A DNA stretch of 64,000 bases from an uncultured Granulosicoccaceae bacterium (GTDB lineage Bacteria > Pseudomonadota > Gammaproteobacteria > Granulosicoccales > Granulosicoccaceae). Position 1 is the stretch's first letter. The number at the start of each line of letters is the position of its first letter. Location of the stretch: positions 62,001 through 126,000 of the forward strand of contig CALHNS010000009.1 of NCBI GenBank assembly GCA_938035125.1, in the 5' to 3' direction. The translations under genes and the position numbers were made by a program. Below are positions 18,301 to 26,452 of this stretch, piece by piece. The notes below the pieces were generated by a model. The model made no database searches, was not told where the DNA came from, and saw nothing but the letters and a program-made list of their open reading frames with translations.

Positions 18301-19156
18301 TTAGCACCTTATCTAAGCCATGCTTGGCTGCAATATCGGCTGCGAAAATAGCCCCACCAGCAGGCCCCGATTCAACCAGCCTTACTGGAAATTCTGCCGC
18401 GTTTTCTAATGACATGATGCCGCCACCTGAGTGCATCATAAACACAGGGCAGTTTGCACCTTCTGACACTAAACGATCTTTCAGCCGCCCTAAATAAGAC
18501 TTCATTAACGGTTTGATGTAAGCATTGGCGATAGTGGTATTGAACCGCTCATACTCACGCATTTGTGGTGATACTTCAGACGATAATGACACCATCACAT
18601 TTGGAAGTTTTTTCGCTAGTACCTCAGCGATCATGCGCTCGTGCGTATCGTTAACGTAGGCGTGTAACAAACCAACGGCAATACTGTCGTAGTTGCCCAT
18701 AGCCAGCTCATCAGCCAATTGCTCAATATCCTTAACACTTAAGGGAATAAGCACGCCACCGGCTGCATCCATACGTTCTTTCAATACATATCGACGATTA
18801 CGCGGCAACAACGGTGGCGGTAATGTCAGATTTAAATCGTATTGCTCGAAGCGACTCTCGGTTCGCATTTCAATGACATCACGAAAACCTTGGGTGGTGA
18901 TAAACGCTGTTTTCGCCCCACGCTTCTCAATTAATGCATTCGTGGCAAGCGTGGTTCCATGAATGATTTGCCCAATTATGGAAGGCTGAACCCCTGCGTC
19001 TGCACACACTTTATGCAAGCCTTCGATGATGGCGTCTTCAGGCGCTGCGTAGGTGGTGAGAACCTTGGTGGAGAATTGCTGACCTGACAACTCCAAAACC
19101 ACATCGGTGAAGGTGCCACCGATATCTACGCCCATGCGAGCTTCAGTCATTGCCAT
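15356..19156 (-). CDS. Fused hydantoinase/oxoprolinase HyuA-HyuB protein
   Basis: A 1266-aa ATP-dependent lactam or cyclic-imide hydrolase with both halves in one chain. HyuA: N-terminal ATPase motif MGVDIGGTFTDVV (8-20), IIHGTTLATNALIE, HSGGGIMSLENA and SFDMGGTTAKICLI (second phosphate loop), to about residue 690. HyuB: from about 705 with the sequences REAGDLSAGVYNDEG, GTPGHVNAM, NDPWEGTGHKHD and the Gly-rich PGGGGYGNP near the end. Eukaryotic and some bacterial 5-oxoprolinases have this fused form and length; many bacterial hydantoinases are split. An AGGAG site lies 8 bases before the ATG at 19156. First gene of its operon, facing a LysR regulator. Confidence 0.93.
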   Translation of the reverse strand: MAMTEARMGVDIGGTFTDVVLELSGQQFSTKVLTTYAAPEDAIIEGLHKVCADAGVQPSIIGQIIHGTTLATNALIEKRGAKTAFITTQGFRDVIEMRTESRFEQYDLNLTLPPPLLPRNRRYVLKERMDAAGGVLIPLSVKDIEQLADELAMGNYDSIAVGLLHAYVNDTHERMIAEVLAKKLPNVMVSLSSEVSPQMREYERFNTTIANAYIKPLMKSYLGRLKDRLVSEGANCPVFMMHSGGGIMSLENAAEFPVRLVESGPAGGAIFAADIAAKHGLDKVLSFDMGGTTAKICLIKNETPKTARVFEVARTYRFKKGSGMPISIPVIDMVEIGAGGGSLAHVDSLNQIRVGPESAGSEPGPACYGRDGKRPAVTDADLVLGKLDPDNFAGGSIQLHPEKSKESLQAELGSKLGMDETEAAWGLAEVVDENMANAARVHAVENGEDLSEYTMIAFGGAAPLHAARLCDKLGVTRCLVPKGAGVGSAIGFLRAPFSFEENRSVYMRLSNFDASAVKKLFTDMEKEATRFVRQCDANAKILADHKVYMRYSGQGWEIPVDLTEQQVAHPDAETYFELFKNEYENLFGRAVEGMEVEVTVWSVNAYTQVQRAASVDGPNTITDITAPQSRNLFDPGLGKSVTATIIERDTLEAGHCVQGPCVVVESETAIVVHDNRDVVNHIDGTLEIREKTGAAKSVTSTEAGQIAHQVMWNRLISVVEEQAQALVRTAFSTSVREAGDLSAGVYNDEGKMLAQAVTGTPGHVNAMADAVGHFIRRIGADNLLEGDVYITNDPWEGTGHKHDITVVTPSFYNHQLIGFFACTAHVTDIGGRGFGADANDIHEEGLYIPIMKFVEEGTVDSTLVNIIRGNVREPDQLVGDIYALATCNEIGHRRLIEMMKEFGLPSLHSISDFILTSSRKATLERINALKPGSAEGAMRIDGYSNPVDLKVKLTIEKDAIISDWEGTSGLDKKGINVPLVYTKAYACYALKCAIAPDIPNNAASLEPFKITAPENSIVNALPPAPVALRHVIGHMVPDTVYNALDKLLPGIAPAEGAGCLCNFQVSLRPRTDEPAPNDAVRREVLTFNSGGSGARPTLDGMSATAFPSGVMTMPVEATEQVGPVIIWRKELRPDSGGAGEFRGGLGQFMDVGAREGHEFDISAMFDRVDHPALGRHGGQAGGTTVVARSDGEAMQGKGKQFIPHGVRVEMAFPGGGGYGNPSNRHAASVRQDIAQGYITPEHASEHYNISAAEAANIIEQSKVGDS

Positions 19157-19282
19157 GCCGGTTTCTCCTACCTGAATCGAGTAGGATACGGCACCCAGAT
19201 GATTATTTCTAATTATATTATTGTATCGCTTTGATAAATATATCTTATCCTAGCCTACTCGTGACTTTAGCGAAAACACACC
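19157..19282. promoter_or_regulatory. Divergent control region with LysR-type inverted repeats
   Basis: The 126-base gap between hyuAB and lysR is AT-rich and carries GATAA/TTATC (19233-19249, 7-base spacer), a LysR-box-like dyad. An 8-base inverted repeat CGAGTAGG/CCTACTCG (19178-19185 and 19254-19261) brackets the region. Divergent layout with autoregulation is usual for LysR proteins; the inducer is unknown. Confidence 0.5.
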
Positions 19283-20191
19283 ATGGCCAGCATCAACATT
19301 AAGCAACTTGAGGCATTTGTACAGGTGGCCGATTTAGCCAGTTTTCGTAAAGCCGCGGCTGTGCTAAAAACCACCCAACCCAATATATCCACCCGCATTG
19401 CGCGCCTAGAAGAACAACTGGGCCAAACGCTCATGGAAAGAGACGCAGGGTCGGTTCGGCTAACTCAAACTGGGGTGCTTTTGTTAGTTAAAGCACGTGC
19501 CGTGCTCAATGGCCTGGATGATTTCATTGCAACCGCCAATGCTTCCGGTCTATTTGAAGGCACCCTCAGATTGGGTGTTACCGAGATGATTGTTCATTCT
19601 TGGTTAAGTGAATACCTTGGCGCGCTCAGATCGCAATTCCCTAATATCAAAGTGGAGCTAACCGTCGATCTATCCACAAATTTAACCATAGGTTTATTCA
19701 ATCACACCATTGATTTGGCGCTGCAAAGTAGCCCCTTCAATCAGCAATCAACTGGCGAATTGGATTTAGGCCGTTACACCATGGTTTGGGTAGCCTCTCC
19801 GGCATTAGAGATCACTGAATCAGCACCCAACCAGTCATCATTGTGCCAATACCCAATTCTTACCCATGCTCGAGAAACCACACCCTACCAACAATTAGAA
19901 ACACACTTTGCTAGTGAACCGAAAACTTACCTAGTGCCATCAACAAGCTTAGGGGCATGCCTGCGAATGACTTTAGAAGGGTTAGGCGTTGCTTGTTTAC
20001 CGCATACGATGGTTGCAGAGGAATTAAAAAAAGGCACCTTGAACCAACTGCGTTATAGCTGGACACCAGACCATCTATCGTTTAAAGCACGATTTCACGC
20101 TGAAAAAGCTCCGTATCATTTACGAGAAGCTGCGCAGCTGGCACAGACAATCGCAAGCCGTTATACAACCGACTCAGTTAAAGCTAATTAA
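19283..20191 (+). CDS. LysR-family transcriptional regulator
   Basis: A 302-aa regulator with the LysR winged helix at residues 4-62 (QLEAFVQVADLASFRKAAAVLKTTQPNISTRIARLEEQLG) and a periplasmic-binding-protein-like effector domain from about 90. It is transcribed divergently from the hyuAB operon, so it probably activates that operon in response to a pathway substrate or intermediate. The ATG at 19283 is in CACCATGG without an obvious ribosome site. Confidence 0.93.
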   Translation: MASINIKQLEAFVQVADLASFRKAAAVLKTTQPNISTRIARLEEQLGQTLMERDAGSVRLTQTGVLLLVKARAVLNGLDDFIATANASGLFEGTLRLGVTEMIVHSWLSEYLGALRSQFPNIKVELTVDLSTNLTIGLFNHTIDLALQSSPFNQQSTGELDLGRYTMVWVASPALEITESAPNQSSLCQYPILTHARETTPYQQLETHFASEPKTYLVPSTSLGACLRMTLEGLGVACLPHTMVAEELKKGTLNQLRYSWTPDHLSFKARFHAEKAPYHLREAAQLAQTIASRYTTDSVKAN

Positions 20192-20220
20192 TACAAAAAA
20201 GTATTTTCTAAGGAAAGCTT

Positions 20221-20303
20221 ATGAAAACTTAGGTACCGATACTAATCACATCACGACGCAGTACAGCGTGCTGACAATTAACCAGTAGTACCTATTTTTT
20301 TAT
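20221..20303 (+). ncRNA. Possible small structured RNA or attenuator before the BON gene
   Basis: TAGGTAC (20230-20236) pairs with GTACCTA (20288-20294), and seven T follow immediately, giving a long-looped intrinsic-terminator shape. The loop of about 50 bases contains a smaller CAGC/GCTG dyad. A minimal frame ATG AAA ACT TAG at 20221 resembles the start of the BON gene (ATG AAA ACA TTA). It could be the lysR terminator, a leader attenuator or an sRNA. Evidence is structural only. Confidence 0.3.
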
Positions 20304-20334
20304 CAACCTTTTTTTACAACTTAGAGAAACTATT

Positions 20335-20607
20335 ATGAAAACATTAGTAAAAGCAACAGTAGCCGCCATCACTTTATCTGCACTGATGGCAGGCCCGGCA
20401 CTAGCGAATGTAACAAACGGCGATGTTGCCGAAGAAATCAGATCAGTGATTAGTTCTGGTAGCAACGTGACTGTTTTTGTTAACGATAATACCGCAACCT
20501 TAACGGGCTATTTTGTTGGTCATGATGAGAAAGCAGATGCCATTACAACCGCTAAGGCGAATCAAGACATTGATCGAGTAATAGACCTAACAACGATTAC
20601 CCGATAA
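20335..20607 (+). CDS. Secreted BON-domain protein
   Basis: A 90-aa protein with a signal peptide (residues 1-24, cleavage after ALA in GPALANVT) and a single BON domain: DVAEEIRSVISSGSNVTVFVNDNTATLTGYF, then VDRV-like IDRVIDLTTI at the end. BON domains in OsmY-type proteins bind phospholipids or peptidoglycan and often protect against osmotic stress. It ends before a strong terminator. Monocistronic by layout. Confidence 0.85.
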   Translation: MKTLVKATVAAITLSALMAGPALANVTNGDVAEEIRSVISSGSNVTVFVNDNTATLTGYFVGHDEKADAITTAKANQDIDRVIDLTTITR

Positions 20608-20629
20608 ATTTATTCAACTGCAACTGACT

Positions 20630-20665
20630 AGCCAGGCTGATTTTCCGAATCAGCCTGGCTTTTAC
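20630..20665 (+). terminator. Rho-independent terminator after the BON gene
   Basis: A perfect 13-bp stem (20630-20642 with 20648-20660, AGCCAGGCTGATT and its complement) closes a TTCCG loop and is followed by TTTTAC and five more T. It ends the plus-strand BON transcript and separates it from the convergent ABC transporter operon. Confidence 0.88.
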
Positions 20666-20740
20666 TTTTTATGGGGCTATAAAATTCTAAGGTTTTTATA
20701 ATTACCGCAACGCTCAACTTAATTGGTGTGTAAAACCTAG

Positions 20741-22816
20741 CTAAACCAAACCCAATTCTTTCTGTCGAGTGAGGCTCCAACCCTGCAATATTCGATCGGC
20801 CACTATAGCGATAAACGCCATTCCAAAGCCTGCCACCAAACCTTGACCTGCGTTTGAATTGCTTAAGGCGATATAAACCGATTGCCCCAAGCCTTTGCTG
20901 CCCACTAACGCGGTGATCACCAACATGGCTAAAGCAAACATCACACATTGATTCAAACCCAACATAATCTGTGGTAAAGCCAAAGGTAATTTCACGTTCC
21001 AAAGTAATTGTCGAGGCGTGCTACCCATCGCCACGGCAGCTTCAACCGTTGTTTCAGGAACATTTCGCAGCCCATGTTCGGTGTAACGAATGCACGGCAC
21101 AATGGCGTAAGCAATGATGGCTAGAAATGAGGTGAATTCGCCAATTTGAAAGAACATAAGAAAGGGAATTAAAATGACAAACAATGGCATGGATTGCAGG
21201 GTGTCATTAATGGGGCGTATAAAGGACGACACACGATCACTGCGGCTAGCCCATACCCCTAAAGCGCCACCCAACAGCAAACAAACCAGCACAGCAGCTA
21301 AACACATAGCCACGGACACCATCGCTTGATCCCAAATACCGGTGACCACCATAAATAACCAAGCAAATAAGGACATAAGCCCAACGCGCACTCCGGCTAC
21401 TTGCCAAGCTAAGGTGCTGACCACCAAAATGAATACCGCCCAAGGGATTCCTGTCATGCCAAACCACAAGATGGTTGCGATGATAATTACGCCAACGGCT
21501 ATACGCCAACTAAACCGCCAGGCACCCAACAACGACAACACACCCGCACCCAGAGCATAGGCGTGCATCATCCAAGGTTCTAATGCAAACCCCCATGAAA
21601 ACGGTGATATGGCTTTAACAAAACCGATGCGTATGGGTAATAAAAAATAAAACAATGCAGAATTTTTTATGCCTTTCATAAAGTCTGCGTATTCTTTAGT
21701 GACGTATTGCAACGCAGCGTTAATAGAGTCGGCTGGGTAGAAAACCCACCCCTCAGGCCAAACTGAAAACCACGTTATTTGTGGAGCAAACGCCACACAT
21801 AAAACCACCACACTTAGGGCAATCGCCCAAGGCGCCGATCGCACTAACACAGAAGCATGTTGACGGGCAACGGCTCGACTGCGATCTGAAAAACCCAAAC
21901 TGATTCGATCTAATACCATCGCAAACAGCGCAATAACCAAACCAGCAATTAAACTTTCACCAAAGCGTGCTTTGCGCATCTGGTTTAATACTTCCCACCC
22001 AATGTCAGCAGAGCTACCTATGATGGCAGCAATAATGACCATGCTAAGTGCTGCCATGGTGGCTTGATTCACCCCCACCATGATGGTGGACATGGCATTA
22101 GGCACTCGCACTTGCCAGAACAATTGCGCAGGCGTTGCCCCTGACATGCGGCCCGACTCTATGATGTCGGCAGGCACTTGCTGCAAACCCACAATCATAT
22201 TTCTCACCATCGGGGGGCAGGCATAAATGGCACTGGCAATAACCCCCACCACAGGGCCAAAACCAAACAGCAGCATGATGGGGATAAGATAGGCAAACGT
22301 GGGCACAGTTTGCATAAAGTCCAGCATCGGCTGAACAATACGATTCACTTTGGGCGAAGAATAGGTAATTACGGCTAAACCAAATCCTATAGCTAATGCT
22401 AGCGGAACCGATATCAACACCGTTCCCAGCGTGTTCATGCTGGGAGCCCAATAGCCAGTAACCACCATGTACATAAGTGCAAAAACTGTGAATAGGGATA
22501 ACTTCCAACCGGCAGCCACCCACGCAAAGGCTGTAAAAATAGCAACCGTTGCCGGCCAAGGTAACCATTGCAATAAACTTTGTAAGGCTTCCATTGGATA
22601 GGCGAACAATTCACCTATCGCTCTAAAGAAAGGTTTAGCAAAACCCACAAACACATCCGTTACCTGATTGGTGATATCAACAACCGGTAATGACCAACTT
22701 GCTGGAGGCGTGCGCAACCAAGACACTGAAGGTGCAAACCAAATCATTAAAGCGCAGACCGCTAATAGAGGCGGCCAAATCCAAAAGCTGTACCTTGATG
22801 CGGTATTACTGCTCAT
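20741..22816 (-). CDS. proW: Double-length glycine betaine/proline-type ABC permease
   Basis: A 691-aa inner-membrane protein made of two ProW-like permease domains in tandem. Each has the BPD_transp_1 loop: first copy near PADIIESGRMSGATPAQLFWQVRVPNAMSTIM, second near PETTVEAAVAMGSTPRQLLWNVKLPLALPQIM, with several membrane helices around each. Canonical ProW (about 350 aa) forms a homodimer; here one chain could supply both halves. The ATG overlaps the proV stop by 4 bases. Substrate is presumably a quaternary ammonium compound. Confidence 0.9.
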   Translation of the reverse strand: MSSNTASRYSFWIWPPLLAVCALMIWFAPSVSWLRTPPASWSLPVVDITNQVTDVFVGFAKPFFRAIGELFAYPMEALQSLLQWLPWPATVAIFTAFAWVAAGWKLSLFTVFALMYMVVTGYWAPSMNTLGTVLISVPLALAIGFGLAVITYSSPKVNRIVQPMLDFMQTVPTFAYLIPIMLLFGFGPVVGVIASAIYACPPMVRNMIVGLQQVPADIIESGRMSGATPAQLFWQVRVPNAMSTIMVGVNQATMAALSMVIIAAIIGSSADIGWEVLNQMRKARFGESLIAGLVIALFAMVLDRISLGFSDRSRAVARQHASVLVRSAPWAIALSVVVLCVAFAPQITWFSVWPEGWVFYPADSINAALQYVTKEYADFMKGIKNSALFYFLLPIRIGFVKAISPFSWGFALEPWMMHAYALGAGVLSLLGAWRFSWRIAVGVIIIATILWFGMTGIPWAVFILVVSTLAWQVAGVRVGLMSLFAWLFMVVTGIWDQAMVSVAMCLAAVLVCLLLGGALGVWASRSDRVSSFIRPINDTLQSMPLFVILIPFLMFFQIGEFTSFLAIIAYAIVPCIRYTEHGLRNVPETTVEAAVAMGSTPRQLLWNVKLPLALPQIMLGLNQCVMFALAMLVITALVGSKGLGQSVYIALSNSNAGQGLVAGFGMAFIAIVADRILQGWSLTRQKELGLV

Positions 22817-23916
22817 GCTGGTTGTTGTTGCTGAGCTAAAGCTTTGATAACCATGGCAGGGGTCACCACCCCTAAGTTTTCTCCCTTATGCTCAACGCTG
22901 ACACCGTGAGGGTGCGATTCAAACAGCGGCATCACACTATCGAGTGTGGTACCGCCGTTGATAGTTGGTGTACCTTCAGGCAATTGCTTAGACAAGTTTT
23001 CATTGGCCGCATCAATTGCAAGCTCGCCTACCGTGATCACTCGATCACGAGGGACGTCTTTGGTAAATTCAGCCACGTAGTCGTTCACAGGGTTTAATAC
23101 TAATTCTGTTGGTGTGCCTACTTGCACTAGCTGACCATCTTTCATGATAGCGATGCGATCGGCTAAGCGTAAAGCTTCTAAGAAGTCGTGGGTAATAAAC
23201 ACAATGGTTTTATTCAATAACGATTGCAGGCGTAGAAATTCATCCTGCATTTGCCTGCGAATAAGCGGATCAAGTGCGCTGAACGGTTCATCTAATAACC
23301 AAACATCAGGCTCCACAGCCAAACTTCTAGCAATGCCTACACGCTGCTGCTGCCCCCCAGAAAGCTCACGCGGAAAACTGTCTTCTCGCCCAGCCAAACC
23401 CACAAGCTTTATCACCTCTTTCGCTCTTGCTTGCCGATCTTGCGACGATCTGCCTTGTAACTTCAGCGGGAAACCGATGTTTTCCAAAACCGTAAGATGC
23501 GGCATCAATCCAAAATTTTGAAACACCATCCCCATTCGATGACGACGAATCTTTATTAGTTCTTTGTCATTGGCGCTAAGTAAATCCTCGCCATCCAATA
23601 ACACTTCACCGCTGGTGGGTTCCACCAATCGGGATAAGCAGCGAACCATAGTGGATTTACCCGACCCTGATAACCCCATGATGATAAAAATCTCACCGGC
23701 ACGCACATCAAAACTTACATCCGCTGCGGCCACGATTAATCCTTCATCAATCAGTGATTGCCGAAGTGGGTTTGCGTTGGTGTGATGTTTTGAAAGAGCC
23801 TGAAATTTAGCATCGGCATTGTCGCCGTATACTTTCCAAACCGATCGGCAAGAAATTTTCACATCCGAACCGGTGATAGCATCCTTGCTGTCACCCGTGG
23901 TGTTGGTCGTACTCAA
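22813..23916 (-). CDS. proV: Glycine betaine-type ABC transporter ATP-binding protein
   Basis: ATPase of a ProU/OpuA-type importer, 367 aa. Walker A GLSGSGKS, Q-loop FQNFGLMPHLT, signature LSGGQQQR, Walker B WLLDEPFSALD and the H-loop VFITHD are all present, followed by a CBS-like regulatory tail from about residue 275 that in OpuA senses ionic strength. The start is TTG at 23916 (no ATG precedes the conserved N-terminal VYG-like motif). It overlaps proW by 4 bases and follows proX after 38 bases. Confidence 0.93.
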   Translation of the reverse strand: MSTTNTTGDSKDAITGSDVKISCRSVWKVYGDNADAKFQALSKHHTNANPLRQSLIDEGLIVAAADVSFDVRAGEIFIIMGLSGSGKSTMVRCLSRLVEPTSGEVLLDGEDLLSANDKELIKIRRHRMGMVFQNFGLMPHLTVLENIGFPLKLQGRSSQDRQARAKEVIKLVGLAGREDSFPRELSGGQQQRVGIARSLAVEPDVWLLDEPFSALDPLIRRQMQDEFLRLQSLLNKTIVFITHDFLEALRLADRIAIMKDGQLVQVGTPTELVLNPVNDYVAEFTKDVPRDRVITVGELAIDAANENLSKQLPEGTPTINGGTTLDSVMPLFESHPHGVSVEHKGENLGVVTPAMVIKALAQQQQPA

Positions 23917-23954
23917 ATGAGTTTACTCACAGTACAAAACGCATACGCGCTTGT

Positions 23955-24929
23955 TTATTGCTTTGCAGCCTCTACCCAAGGCATCCAGGTTGTTTCATTT
24001 TCAGCAACCCAAGCTGCAACCACATCTTCTAACTTTTCACCGTCTTGATCAATCGCGTTCATCATCGGGATTTGATCGGCGTTAGTAAGTGTGTAGTTCT
24101 CTAGGAATTTTGCAGCTGCAGGCCACGTATCGCCCATGCCTTTCCAAGCCATCTTTTTGATATAACCACGTTGCCAATCACAATCATAGGTGGCATTAGG
24201 GTTCATACCCACAGAAGCATCTTCGTAGCAACCGTCTTCATAAGCAGGCAATTCAACCGGGGTTAAATCAACCACCGCGTGAACCCAGTGCGGAGACCAG
24301 AACATAACCAGTAGCGGTTCGCCACGCGTTTCAGCGCCTTGAATTTCTGCAACCAAAGCGCCTTCACTGCCAGCTGGTGCCGAGGTGTAATCTAAACCAA
24401 ACGCCTTTAAACGATCGACGTTAGTTGTACCCCAATCGGCAGGGTAATCAACCAATCGCCCTTGGGGAAACGTTTCTGCATTTGCAAACACTTCGGTGCA
24501 ATCTTTCAACGCCTCATAGGAAGGTAGGCCTGGGCATTTCTCTTTCGCTGCATCGTTGAAAAACCATGTTTCAGCAGGCTCTAAACCTAAGTCACCCACT
24601 TCAATGACGTTGCCACTGGCCAAGGCATTATCGTAATGCTCACCAATGTTAGAACTCCAAATTTCTAATGTGGCCGACACCGTGTTGTCTTCCAAAGCTT
24701 GCATTTGGGGATAGTAGCCAGCGGTTACGTATTCAACGTTGTAGCCCATTTGTTTTAAAATCTCACCGGCAACATGGGTTGAGATATGTTGGCCCGTCCA
24801 TTCGTTCATCGCCAATTTAATAGGCTCTTCACTTTCTGGCACCGCAGCTTGTGCGGACGCAAATGTGGATAGGCTAAATGCTAGGCCAAGCGCTAAGGAG
24901 CGCTTGGTGGATAAGGCGTTGCGAGTCAT
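23955..24929 (-). CDS. proX: Glycine betaine-type ABC substrate-binding protein
   Basis: A periplasmic binding protein of 324 aa from the ATG at 24929, which has a GGAGA ribosome site. A signal peptide with SLALGLAFSLSTFASAQA precedes the mature start near AVPESEE. The OpuAC-type fold shows NEWTGQHISTHVAGEILKQMG and aromatic-rich stretches such as MFWSPHWVH that form the cation-binding cage in ProX. First gene of the proXVW-like operon. Ligand may be glycine betaine, proline betaine or a relative; not decidable here. Confidence 0.9.
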   Translation of the reverse strand: MTRNALSTKRSLALGLAFSLSTFASAQAAVPESEEPIKLAMNEWTGQHISTHVAGEILKQMGYNVEYVTAGYYPQMQALEDNTVSATLEIWSSNIGEHYDNALASGNVIEVGDLGLEPAETWFFNDAAKEKCPGLPSYEALKDCTEVFANAETFPQGRLVDYPADWGTTNVDRLKAFGLDYTSAPAGSEGALVAEIQGAETRGEPLLVMFWSPHWVHAVVDLTPVELPAYEDGCYEDASVGMNPNATYDCDWQRGYIKKMAWKGMGDTWPAAAKFLENYTLTNADQIPMMNAIDQDGEKLEDVVAAWVAENETTWMPWVEAAKQ

Positions 24930-25059
24930 ATTTTTAGTCTCCAAGTGATCTGTTTTGTAGATATATCACCCTACCAACATACACGGAACACCACTTTTTT
25001 TAAAGGGTGAGCCCTAGGAGACAGGCCACCACGTAACCTTCGCGGCGGCCGTGCTTGAA

Positions 25060-25722
<663 letters not shown>

Positions 25723-25846
25723 CTATTTAAAAAGCGTGAAGAATGACCCGAAGAGTACCCAATATTCCAAAGACTTGCATGTGACTGCCGCCCGATTCCC
25801 CATAAAACGCTAAGCTTGGCACTTCACAGCTTGAGAATCTGGCGAA

Positions 25847-26452
25847 ATGCCTGCAATAACTCCCGACCCTTATTTAGAAAAATTGCGTCAAGACCTGCAT
25901 ATCGATACCCAGTTATTGGGTCATTCAATGCAATTTAGTACCACATGGGGTTTGTTTTCACCGCGCGGCATCGATGAAGGCACGCTGATGCTGCTTGAAC
26001 ATCTTAATGTGGCTTCGGACGAGGTAGCACTGGATTTTGGTTGCGGGTATGGCCCGTTAGGGCTTGCGATAGCCAAAGCGGCACCTCAAGGTTCCGTTCA
26101 GTTGATTGATAAAGATTTTGTGGCCATTGACTACGCCAATAAAAATGCAGCAGCCAATAAGGTAAACAATGCGAAGGCTTATTTAAGTAACGCTCTGATG
26201 GGCGTACCCACCGAACCCGCTTTTTCGTTGGTGGTATCCAATCTTCCTGCTAAAACGGGCAACGAGCTTTATACGCTCGCCTTTAACGATGCCAAGCAGC
26301 GCATGAAGCCAGGTGGGAAAATCGTTGTGGTAACGATAAACGGGTTACGAAGCTATATGAAGCGCTCGTTTACCGAAATTTTTGGCAACTACAAAAAACT
26401 GAAGCAGGGAAAAACTTACACTATTTCAGCCGCTGAATTTTCACCAGACTGA
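25847..26452 (+). CDS. RsmC-like SAM-dependent methyltransferase
   Basis: A 201-aa class I methyltransferase of the small (MTS) type, comparable to the C-terminal catalytic half of RsmC (16S rRNA guanine-1207). SAM motif I is DFGCGYGPLGLAIA (about 65-78), motif II ends LIDKDF, and the catalytic NPPxxxG position reads NLPAKTG, a substitution of the second residue. The N-terminal half of RsmC is absent. Its 3' end overlaps the convergent trhO gene by 37 bases. The RNA or protein target is unknown. Confidence 0.83.
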   Translation: MPAITPDPYLEKLRQDLHIDTQLLGHSMQFSTTWGLFSPRGIDEGTLMLLEHLNVASDEVALDFGCGYGPLGLAIAKAAPQGSVQLIDKDFVAIDYANKNAAANKVNNAKAYLSNALMGVPTEPAFSLVVSNLPAKTGNELYTLAFNDAKQRMKPGGKIVVVTINGLRSYMKRSFTEIFGNYKKLKQGKTYTISAAEFSPD

